64,000 bases of DNA from contig NW_019774591.1 of NCBI RefSeq assembly GCF_001039355.2, positions 451,821-515,820 of the forward strand, written 5' to 3'. The translations under genes were made by a program, and so were the position numbers. The notes below the pieces were generated by a model. It was given only the letters and a program-made list of their open reading frames with translations, searched no databases and was not told the origin of the DNA. The DNA comes from Lingula anatina. Its lineage: Eukaryota > Brachiopoda > Lingulata > Lingulida > Lingulidae. Below, in pieces: positions 14,101-26,600 of this stretch (its first letter is position 1; every line of letters starts with the position of its first letter).

Positions 14101-16476
14101 TGCAGCTATCAGCAAATCACTGATATATGTGAGATACTGCATAGGAACATGGAAGTCAACAGAGTTCCTAGAAAGTTTTCAAAATCCTCCCTCTGGGCCG
14201 CAGTGGGTAGGTATCATGCCCCTTAGCATTAGCAGAGCATGGCCATATCCATATTCAAGGGCCTGGTTGTTAGTTGAGGTGCCCAGTAGTGTGGACGTGT
14301 CGTTTGAGGAACGAAATTGGTGGACACCCACTGAAGTTCATCAGGATGCCATTGCTGACAGTAATGGCCCCACTTGCTGTCGATATTTTATCAAGAAAAC
14401 TGAAAGAAAAAATTGACATGTTTAAGGATGGGTGGACAGCTTTTTTGTCACAATTATTCTTGAATGGTGTTATACATATTTTCATTGTGTTTTATTGTTG
14501 TGTTTTTCTTTCTTAGTTTAATTTTTTTTTTTTCAGTCTTCAATTGGAGGCCGGGAAACATTTATTTGAGATGTTTCTATGATGAATCTTGATTTTGAAG
14601 TAAAATGAAAATTTCAACTCTTAAAACTATTAATAAAATTTTCAGAAATTACATTTAGGGACTTAGTTTTATAGTGAAATTTTTGTGACATAAATGTGTG
14701 AAGGCATTTTTCCTTTAGACACATTGTGGCATTATATTCAAAGACCAAAGCATTATTTCATTAAATCACCAATGGAATTTGATTGACCCCTCGGTTTATT
14801 CACTTAACAGTATTCAAAAACAAACAAACAAAAAATGGTTGCCAAAAGAATGCTTGATATTTAGTAGATTTTCATTTGGCAACCCATCTGTTCCTAGTGT
14901 CATTGTCAAATCTTTGGAACATGGAATTTGTTTGTCTCATTCCCAGGTTCAACATTTTCCAAATTTATGACCTTTGTAGCTGCCTTTGCTAGCTTCCACC
15001 TCTTCAAAAACATCCTACTCCTGTCAGAGTGTTGAGATTATTAGAAAATCGCATCATTTTTTCCAGACAAAATGCTCTTTGTACATCCATTTGGTCGGGG
15101 TGGAAGGAGGGCTCAAGACGGTGCTAGAATTTGTCCAATCAGTGCCAGTGTTAATTTGTCTCTGGGTATGACAGTAGTGGGTTGTAGCTGACAGGAAATA
15201 CAAACATAGTTGTGCTATGCCTAATCAGCCCTCTCTAGTTGTTGAAAGGACTCTCTTAAAAAGCTGTCCTATTGGTCAATGTGGTACATGGATATATCTT
15301 ATAACATCCATTTTTTTAATCTCATGAGTTGGTTCATCCAGTTTTCCTTACTGCTTGGATAAAAGATGTTTTCAGACTTTTCGTGGAATGTAAAGCTTTT
15401 CATACTCTCGCAAGGGGACAATTGTTGTAATTTAGTAGCATTTACTTTGCTCAGACATTTTACCAGTCTCTGGATACAGTTTAACACATATGTGTAATTA
15501 AGAGATACCACACATGCATGCACATGCAGGAAAAAGAAAAAAAAAAAACGCACACAGGCACACGCACTACTATGATTGGCTTGATATTTTGTAATTAGTC
15601 TTATGCACCAGTCTTAAAACTAAAGAAATGATATCATGATAGTCATTGGTAGTTATTGCTGTAAGAGAAAGTAATATATATATTTGCCTGTACATGTATG
15701 TTTATATAGTTTCAAGAATAAATGTACTCTGAAAAGTGGCAAAAAGTTATGACTGTCTGTGATAGAGGGTATGTTCCAGTCATTACAGTTATTAGGCTAC
15801 AACCCAGCGACCCTAACAACTGTAAGGTCACCAAAGACAAGCCATGCTAATTATTTCCATTCAGAAGGGCTGTTATTTTAAGATTTTGTAGAAAAGATGT
15901 TTTGAAAAATGATGAAGGAAATGTATATTTTTCCCCACTAAAATGTTTATCCTTTTTTTTTGTGCTGGGAAAGTAAATAATACCTAAAAGGGGAATTACT
16001 GACAAAAATGTAGACTGCATAGTTTCTTCTCTTTTATATTTTATTTAATTAACAATTCAAGCATATTCACAAAATATTCTTCTAATTTTTCTTCTTGTTG
16101 ATTTGAGCCATTTTATCCAAATGACACACAAGGTTTTAAGGCATCCTGTGACTTGCAGTACAGACAGACACTTGAGCTTTACTTGTCAAAACAGCCACAT
16201 AACACAGAAATTGTAGTAGACCACAGCATCAACATTTAAACCAAGCAGGGTTTCCAGCATTTAAGTCCTCAAAATAAAACAAATATATACCGGTATATTA
16301 ATCCATAATACCTCAGAGCAAAAATGATATACAGCAAAAGTGAAGCAATCTATTAATAGAATACAATTGAGTAAAAAAGAAAAGATTAGAAGCACAGCCT
16401 ATGCCAAAAAACAAAGTGCAGGCCATCCATAGCAAGATGGCCTACTGAAAACTGCGAAGAAAAGTATTTGCTCAGT

Positions 16477-16738
16477 TATAAAAGTGCATCTGTGCTGTCA
16501 GCCACTCTTTAGTGACTGGACTGCACTCTGGTGGTGAAATCTGTGGGTAATCTAATATCAACCAATCAGACCAACCACCAAACATATGCTTCCACTCAAG
16601 TCAAGTTGGGCAGGTAGTCGCTACATGTTAGTGAAGCTGCACAGACACCTGTTAAGTTAAGGAGGACAGTAGGCAGAAACTGGCGGAGAATCTTTCTGAC
16701 TCAGACGGTGGTTTCTAGCGCTGCTATCATTTTGTGAG
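16477..16738 (+). promoter_or_regulatory. Candidate alternative promoter/5' exon
   Basis: TATAAAAG at 16477-16484, initiator-like TCAGCC about 23 bp on, a less AT-rich stretch, and a donor-like GAG/gtaaag at 16738/16739. No expression evidence. Confidence 0.22.
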
Positions 16739-19700
16739 GTAAAGATGTTCTTTTGGTAATTTTTTGTTGACTCTTAAAATGCATGCTTTTCAGTCTTGGA
16801 ATGCATTACATGCTGATTTACAATGTGTGTATTTAAATTAGAAGATGGGCAGCAGAGGTTATTAGAAGTTTTCTTTTAAAGGATGTTGTTTTTTTTTCTT
16901 CTTTATCATTTAAACACTCAGGCAGTTTAGTTTCTTAGTTATGGCATTGATAAAGAAGTTAAAAGGATTAAGAAACAGTATAAAACCTGAAATTTTGTTT
17001 CAGTTGAAAGCAGTGAATGTAGCCAAGGCTTGTTTAAATGTCTATTTGACAGTGTTATTCCAATGGAATAAAATATTGCTTTTTGTGCATCAGTAAATGT
17101 TATCATTGCCATAGTTTCTGTTACATCTAAAAACTGGTATATTTCTGCAAACATGGTGCATGTTTCCACACATTGTGTGAGCAGCCTCTTCTGTCAACTT
17201 TGTTAATGTTAATTGTATGTGTAATCAGAAACCAGAAGTTTTAAACAGAAGAGGAAGAAAATTCCTTTAAGAGATGATTTTTTTTCAGGAGCGTATGGCT
17301 TGCACCCCCATGTTGCACTGACATGTGGAAATCGTAAATGTAATTCCTTGTCAGTGTCAGCGTAAGACCCTTTTCATTAATTGCATTAATAACACATTTT
17401 ACACATTAGGCTGTAACGCTTTCATGTCAGTTATTAAACAGTATAGTTTTTTATGGTAAATAGCTGGTGTCGTTTTTTCAACAACATTAGCTTGTTTTGA
17501 TAATGGTTGTTTCTGTGGAGGCATTTCCGTCCCAGTTTCTCATGATAGATAATGTTCTAAGAGATCTTAATCATCTAGTGGTGTTGATCATCCTCCACTC
17601 TCTGTCTGCCCATCTTCCACTCAGCCAATTCCATTAAAAAAAAAAACTTGATTATGAGAGCAATGCCCAAAGTCTATCTTTGAAACACAATCACAAAGAT
17701 AAGTTAATCACTTTTAAAAGATCATCGTAGGTTCAATTATATGAGCTGCAAATAATTGGGGTGACATTATGAAGAGAGTAGCTCTTACACAAACTAGAAG
17801 GAAATGGAGAAATAAGACATCTATTTGACCATGACAACTAAATAGTGAACTATGATATGCTTATATCTTTGCCACAAAAGTAGTAAGTACAACCAACATA
17901 AGTAGTCACAGCTTGGTTTATATATCGATTAAGATTTATTTCAATTTGACGTGATTAATATTCAGATGGTAGAACCAGGACTTGGTTTCCATACGTGACT
18001 TCTCATTTGTGTCAACCTTATGAGCTAAAGTCAACTCGCTTTGACATCTACAGATAAGAATGACATGATTTTTGTGATGAATCACCTCAATTCTCCCCTC
18101 GCTACAATCATTGATGCTATAATATTGGTTATTAAATCATATTTGAACAGTGTATCAACTTCTGGACTTGCCTCAATGCAGAAGACAGATACATGTTTTA
18201 GCCTCAATTTTGAAAACTAATCTAAGAGATGATACAAAGAATTCTATATACTTCATTTTAGCTCTGCAAAGGTTTTTTTTTCAGATTTTGGCATTAGACC
18301 AAATTCCACCTAATTTAAATCACCAGATTGCTCTGGGCATAATTATGAAAGCTTTGGTCTCATTACAGAAGGGATCCTATGCTCTTAATTAGCTGACTTG
18401 ATCATTGGCTAGATTGATTATAGAATGGTTTTGTGAGTTCATGGAAAGTGTGAGGGTACATGTTAGTTGTAATTCTTTCTTAGGTACAATATTTGATATG
18501 ATATGATGTGAAACTGTAGTGGGTATGAGTTAGCTATATTTGCCGTAATTCTGTAAGTTTTTTAGATATGATATTAAATATGATACAAAGGCATATAAAG
18601 TACACAAACATGTTCAATTGATCTTTTTTTTAAGCTTAACTTTAATGAAAGTTTATTTTGTGAGATATATGTATATATTTTGTGCAAAAGACAAAAGGAA
18701 CATTACATTGTACCAAAATTAAGCTGCTTTATTTGAAAATAACAAAGGAATTTGATAGTATAAGTTACTAATGACAGCAGAAGCTGGAACAAAATTTGTG
18801 TGGAAGTAAAAAAATGATTAAGGGAAAGTGGTATAGGTGAGTGAAAAAGATAAAGTGTACATCAGTAAAAATTATTCAAACATAATCAATTTTTTTTTGA
18901 AAGAGAGAGTATGTAGTGCCATTGATTTACCCCTTGGGCCTGTAAGGGAAAAACATTTGATATAAAACGTGGGGGGCTAATGCATAGATCTGTTTCATTT
19001 CCCATCGATGATAATTACAGAAGAGAAGATAATAGATAAATAGCGTCTACTGCTTTTGTTTTAATTGATAATTACTTTTCTAACTGACTTTGTTTTTTAA
19101 TGATGATCAAAAGCATTAAAAAAGCTGGGATGCTGCAGTAGAAAGGGTGGATGAAATGTTAAACTTAAGGAGGAAAAAACCCAACAAATCGCTTCCAGTT
19201 TTTCTTTGTGTACATGTATCAGTTGATTGATGTAATGATGGAATGGGATGAAGGTTTTATATCTCAGTACATGTCTTATCTATTTGTTGTCGTGGCTGCT
19301 CACACGCAGTTTCATTTTCCCACACACTTCCTATCAAACGCAGACAGTGGTTTGAATTTTTGAAAAAAAAAAAAAATGAAAATTTCAAATATTCCAGATG
19401 TAGTATTAATTTTTTTTTATTGTTTTAATCGCTCAAATGTTTAATGTGTCCAGTTTCTTATAGCATTCTGATAAATCATTTTTTAGTGTTTCATCTCTCC
19501 ATTATTCTACCCAGTACAGAGATTTTATAAATTCTTTGGTGTTTCCTTTCATCTTAGGACAATTTAGTTTAGGTTGAACAGAAGCAATATTAGGTAGCGT
19601 TCCTGCAGAGAAAACAGTTGCAAAAATATTCGACCGAAATGTGATCTATTTTGATAATTCCAGTTATGTTATTGTTATTGTAATGCTTAAGACTATGCAT

Positions 19701-20003
19701 AACATTATTAGTTGTTATTGTAAAGTTTACAAAATAAAACAAAGGGGAATTAAACAAAAATGTATTGGCCTGCATGGGGTGTCTTACGTGTAGTCTGGAT
19801 TTTGGTAACAGTATTCTAAAAGACAACACTTAACAATGTAAAACATAAAACTTGATTTCATAATTCTATTTCTGTCAGATTTCTTCTGACAGCTGCCAAG
19901 TTCATAGAGATTTCTTTTATAAGTCGTTTAAAGATGAAAATCAAAACTATAAACAACAGAGAAATCCAAAATAAATGTTCCTTTATCTTTTCTCTCTTTA
20001 CAG

Positions 20004-20138
20004 ATAGTTGATAAGTTTGGTAAGGTCCAAGGTTGGGTAGACGCTAGTGACCCAGGAACAGGGAATTGGATGAAGTACGTCCGCAGCGCCCTCTCGAGGC
20101 AAGAACAGAATCTCATGGCCGTGCAAGCAGACGACCAG
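20004..20138 (+). CDS. MECOM: MECOM exon: PR domain, middle part
   Basis: 45 codons, phase 0 at both ends, preceded by a pyrimidine-rich acceptor (ctctctttacag) and followed by gtgagt. It begins IVDKFGKV and contains [17 protein letters not shown], the PR/SET core shared with PRDM3 and PRDM16. It must be spliced to an upstream exon carrying the first half of the PR domain; none was recognised in 1-20003. Confidence 0.9.
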
Positions 20139-22505
20139 GTGAGTAGATTATTTCACGTCTGAAGAGAAAATCTGTTGGTTTAAATTTGAAAAAAAAAGAA
20201 AAGAAAACAAACCTGGGAGCTGAGCCAGGTACATGCTTTTAAAATCATATTTTGTTGGCTTTCATATCTTGAAAATTAAAAAATATATATATTTTTAACA
20301 GGCAGACTGAGCACTCATAGGTTTTACTAAGTATAGATAGGAAAGATATAGAATATGTACTAACTTCTGTAAATGAATATATGAAAAATTTGTATGCATT
20401 ATGATTTTGTTATGAACTAGATTAGAATATTCACCCCATTGTTTAAAATAAAATCTCAAATGGAAACAAGAAACTTATTTATAATGGTGAATAGGGAAAA
20501 ACTGTAGAGATGAAGAAAGAAGGTAGTCAAAGACAACCCTAAAATATCTAGGAAACATTTGCCTAAGATGATACTGCACTTTGTACTGAACATCTTTGTT
20601 TGTACAACTGTATTCTAGTACTTTATCTAATACCATTTATTGGATTGAATGGTGTTTGTTCAGCATCAGACGTGACTTCTGACTTAAATACATCAATTGC
20701 ACAGCTGCTGCGATAGTGTGAATCGGGGACCAGTGAATCAGAGCAAGAGAGAGTATAAAATTTATGCATTGATAAGAACTATGAAACACTTGCCGTCAGC
20801 ATACACTGATGAGTTAATAGCACATGAAACTACCCTCCTTAAACAACAGGTATTCCTTTAAAAAAATCAGCAGCATTAAGTTTGGACATACGGGCCCATT
20901 TGTATATTAATTTTTCTAGCAGAAGATTAAGGGTGTTGTTATTTACAAAACATGGTCTATGAGGTGGGAACATGATCAAATGGAATCCCACAGTGACTCA
21001 CTCAACTTCATGGTCTCCAACGGCATAACATTCAATTAGCACATAAGTTTTTAGGAAACTTTTGACTCATCTCTCAATTTTATTAAAAAACAAAGTATTT
21101 CGTTTTGCTGGGAAAATTGTTATATATCACCAGAAGTTATAGAAAGACCAACTGATAATGATTTGTTTCAAGGAAAAAACTCTGTCACAGACACTGTAAA
21201 ATTATTCAAGGTTATATTTTTAGAATTGAATATTTTATTGGATGAATGTCCCAAAATGACTTCCATTGCTCAACTATTAATATTGTTATCAAAAACCAGC
21301 AAAATCTTCTTTGACTAATCAAAAAGAAATCATTTATGGGAGGGGGGGGGAGTCTCTTATGTTTTAGCTGGGGTATGTTCATTTTGTAATAAAGTACAGA
21401 TTCTTTTCAATGAAACTAGTTCTTTTTTACATCTATAATAAACTTATTTAATCAAGTTTTTGAATGTTTTATTGCATGCCCACATACATACATAAGCATG
21501 TACACACATACACACGCTAACACACAAACTTATGATATGATGTAAGATTCTTTGGGATTCTCAGGTGTTTTTCTTCCATTAATAAAATGATGAACAAAAG
21601 ATCTGCACATCTGGAATGATATCATATTTGCAACCCTCAAGGCATAATGCTGAATCTTTAGTAGAAAAAACACCCACACTTATACTGTTATCTTTAAAGA
21701 AATTAATGTTACAGGAACATATTTCCGAAGATAACTCCCACACAAGTGAACAATACTTCCTTCAGATTTTTTAAAAACCTTGCAAATATTATATGCACTG
21801 CTGGTTTAAGAAATTTAGCTACCCAAGGTACAAGTCTTAAAGGCACTGATGTGCCATCAGCTGATTTGAAGTTGAGTTCAGAAACTTACTGAATTCGTAC
21901 AAATTGTCATATGTATTTCCGGACAGAATCTGAAGAAAGATTATTTAAAAAATGTTAAACACTGTTGATAATATTGGGTTTGGGTGGAATAGTACATTCA
22001 AAAGGGCACATTCAAATTGAGTCACTGAAAATGAAGATATCATGAAAATATGAAACACTGAGTTTGGTTGCTGTTTAAAAGATAATTCATTACTGTGTGG
22101 GTGGGGTTTAATTTTTTTCTCATATCCAGCTTTATTCTTCCTTGAAATGTAGAAGAAAATTAGTCCAACACACACAAAAAAAAAAAAAAAAGTTCAGACA
22201 AACCATCCCTTTAGAAGGGATATCACAGTTTAATTCAGGCCAACTGACCCGTGAAGAACCAGCACTTGTTTTATCTCTCAGACTGTGATTGAACATGACA
22301 GTGAATTTTGAATACATCCTGTAAAACAAAGCTAACACAAAGCTATTCGGTATTCCTCCCTTTGAGTGAAGAGGTAGATTAAAGCACTGACAAGACACCA
22401 GATACCCTTGAAGTTGGGTACTCTCATAATTAGTTCATTGAGTAAATTTTGTCTGTTTTGCTCGTCCCTCCTTAGATGCATCCAGACAGTTAGGAACTCT
22501 TTTCC

Positions 22506-22536
<31 letters not shown>

Positions 22537-23637
22537 ACACATACCACAAATGAAGTTATTTTTAACATTTTGTTGATTCTAAAAGCATTATTATTTTATT
22601 TTCTGGGAATATGAATATTAAACCAGTATACCAGGGAGGTGATATATCACAGTTCCCATTTCCAATGATTTTGTCTAAACAAGCACTACAAACATACATA
22701 TATGCATAAAAAGCAATGCTTGATACAGATTTTGTTTTTGAAAAATGTTCGATGATGAAGGTAATCACATGGCATGGAAAATACATAGAAAAAAGTATTT
22801 CTGAGAAGGGTATTTTTTGATTGCTTCAAAACAAGCAGATGGGATTTTAATGAACCTGAATGTGATAATTGAAGAATGTGGTAATGATTGGAGACTGTTA
22901 GAAATCATCCTGGAGGTAGACTAATCAAGATGGTTTCTTTGTGTTGCCAAGATAAAATCACATTATCACTTGATTCACGTCTTCAAAATTCCAGGGATTC
23001 TTCATTCTTGGAAAAATACACTAATTTTGCAGTTCGTTTTGATTTTTATCCCACGCGATGATAAAAAACACTTGTAAATTGTTTTTGCGGCATATGTAAC
23101 TGCTGTTTTTTCCAAGGGTAAAAGTAGGGTAAAAAAAATTTCTACAAACCTGGATCATTGATCAGAACTTCGCAGACTTAGAAAGATATTAATTTAGAGA
23201 ATTTTTTTCTGAAAGCATGTTGATACTGATAAAGATAGAAAGAAGACTAATCACAGCAGATACTTGAGGTCAAGAATATCTTTATCCCACTCCTGGTCCC
23301 TGCGGGATCCTGTGGTCAGTTTCAAAGAAGGTCCCAAAATTTACGACCTATTTCCTTTTACATGGTCATTTACCTCAACCAGTGGAGTCCAGCATTCAGT
23401 TCTGCAATCCAAGTGGTTTTCAATTATCAAGTCCAGTTAATTAAAAGGTGTAGTTGTTTGATGTCTCATGATGATTTGATGACTTGGGGTTTTGATGAGT
23501 GTAGGATTTTATTGGAGTTTGAAAAGTGTATGTTTTAGCATCTTTTGTGGGTGGTTTCTGTTTTCATCAGAAAAAAAGATAGAGAAAGAGAGAGTGGAAA
23601 GAAGAGAGAGAGAGAGAGAGTGGTCAGGATGATCAAN

Positions 23638-23677
<40 letters not shown>

Positions 23678-26600
23678 TCAGGATGATCAATTAACAAATG
23701 AATATTTCAGAAGGAAAGAGAAATTTTTGAAATATTTAACAATTTTAATTGGAGAATTATTCCATGACAGAATCATTATACTGTCCTCATGCAGTGATCA
23801 GAGCATTCCATCCTCATGATACTTCCATCTTCTTCTGTGACTCTTTCCCCCTCACCTTCCCAGGGATTGCCTCCCACTGCATATAGTACATTATGCATTA
23901 ACGCTGACAGACTCTTTTGTCCTTTGTCACGCTGTCAGCATCTAATACACCTCGGATGATCACGCGTTGATGTCACTTCATTGTTCGGGGACTGGGTGGG
24001 GTATAGCCAACTGTACTCCTACGAGACAGATTTCAGAATAATTAGGTGAAATGACTTCACCATTATGAGAAGAATGTAACAGGCTAGGAGAAAATAAGGA
24101 ACAGTTTAGGGAGGGTTGCAAACTTTTAGGTGGTTAGTTACAGTAGAGAAACTCTGATGATAAATTTGGTCTGAGGCTCCAAGTGCATGTGGAACNGAGA
24201 GAGAGTGGTCAGGATGATCAATTAACAAATGAATATTTCAGAAGGAAAGAGAAATTTTTGAAATATTTAACAATTTTAATTGGAGAATTATTCCATGACA
24301 GAATCATTATACTGTCCTCATGCAGTGATCAGAGCATTCCATCCTCATGATACTTCCATCTTCTTCTGTGACTCTTTCCCCCTCACCTTCCCAGGGAGTG
24401 CCTCCCACTGCATATAGTACATTATGCATTAACGCTGACAGACTCTTTTGTCCTTTGTCACGCTGTCAGCATCTAATACACCTCGGATGATCACGCGTTG
24501 ATGTCACTTCATTGTTCGGGGACTGGGTGGGGTATAGCCAACTGTACTCCTACGAGACAGATTTCAGAATAATTAGGTGAAATGACTTCACCATTATGAG
24601 AAGAATGTAACAGGCTAGGAGAAAATAAGGAACAGTTTAGGGAGGGTTGCAAACTTTTAGGTGGTTAGTTACAGTAGAGAAACTCTGATGATAAATTTGG
24701 TTTGAGGCTCCAAGTGCATGTGGAACTTGCATGATAAGTTATGACATCTGTTCGGTATAAAAAAAATTGATCACTGTTCTGTATAAAACTGTCTGCTGAC
24801 CAACACTGTATTCACACTGACCACTGGTCAACAAAAGACCACTGCTTTAACTTGACAAATTGCTTACTTCAAACAGAGACAATAAGGGTCGGCTCACTGC
24901 TCCCGCTGAAAACTGACCAGTTGAATGACGGATTGTCTTTGAGCATTATTTATCAAGTTTTCTTTCTTTCATTGGTTGAAAAGTGATGGTTTAAATGTCC
25001 GATTATATCTGACCATCATTAGGGCAGTTTTACGTCTTTCATTGGATGATTTATCCAGGAAATTGGAAGGAAGTTCCAAACGTCATTGTGATGAATTGAT
25101 TGTCATAGGGGGATAATCCCCAAGACAAAACCATTATGTAACAAAGACGATTACAGCCAATTTTGAATGTGTAGGTAGAAAGCTTCTTGACACTAGGATT
25201 CTTAATTAGAGACAAATCGCTTGTCAGCCCACAGCCTAAACGAAGACAATAAGTATTTATGTAAGTTGGGAAAATTTAGCCATTTAGGTGTGGCGTGTTG
25301 GATAGAGGGGCAGTATCTGACAGGAAGGGAACTCAACAGGGTAGCATTGTCCTAGCGACCTGTTTCCTTTAGATAATGATTGATCTCCACGTTCAATTTT
25401 TGTTACAGTCCTTTGCTTCGACTGTCATTAGTTCAATTTTGACGCTGGCTTTAAGCAAGGATGCATATGTTATATCCCAGCTTTAACCAACTTACTGCTC
25501 CATCTCCATTTTAAATCATTTCACATAACATACTATAACAGGACCATAAAAATGTTTTTAAAAATGTTTAAAAATTTTTTTCGAATGTCTTTGAAATAAA
25601 AAATAATAATATTTTGATAAAGTTCATGATTTTAAGATCCCTACTTTTTGGAATGACATTCTGTTGCAAGGATTTATGACAACTGTAGATGTGAAGGAGT
25701 CTGAATGAGATTTAGATCAAACTGTTCATAGGATTCAAAATGTATTAAAAAATAAATAAAAAAAGATGGATCAAAAATCCAAGATAACTGTTTACAGGTT
25801 AAGAGAAACTGCTTTCTCACAGAGACAAATAGTGACAGAACAATGGGACAAGTCCATGTAATCGTCTGCGTACAAAAACAGGGAGAAGAAAATTACTCCT
25901 CACTCTGTGTATGGTGACAGATGGGGTGTCCACAGACAATTGTTGCATCACAGTGACCAATTACAGGGAGGTTGCCCACAGTAATGACCAATGATGGACG
26001 TCAAGTAGCCCAAGAATGACCGTCCAACGGACCTGAGTGATTGTGACATGGTCTAAATGACTGGCAATTGATATTGGAGTACTGATATGATGCTTGGGAA
26101 GATTTGGAGGACCTTAGGCTAGGATGGGTTCTGATGTATAATGTGTTGTAATAAATTGTGACCGTTGTTGATATTGAAAGGGGGATCTTTGACAATTACT
26201 AGTAAACAGATATCGCTTTCAACTAGTTCGTTTTAGAAATGATAGAGTGATTATCGCATACTTTTTTTAAACCAAATTTTAGAGTTTTTAATTCCAGAGT
26301 CATATTCATGATATTTCAGATAATTTGGTGCAACAAATGCTGTCACAGGCAAACGAAATTGAAAACTGATAAGAAAATGTCAGACATTAGAAAGAAACTC
26401 GTCATCTGGGATTTGATATCAAACCAAAAAATAAAGAAAAGGCATATCCCATTATGGACAGAATCTCAAAATCTGCCCCATTTTTTGTCCACAATTTCCG
26501 TGATGTTTTTAGATGGTACGAACCAGATGAAATCAGGAGATTGATTTGTAGGCGTGCATCATGTTTCACAAAGGAAGTCAGATGGGACGGATGGTACTGG

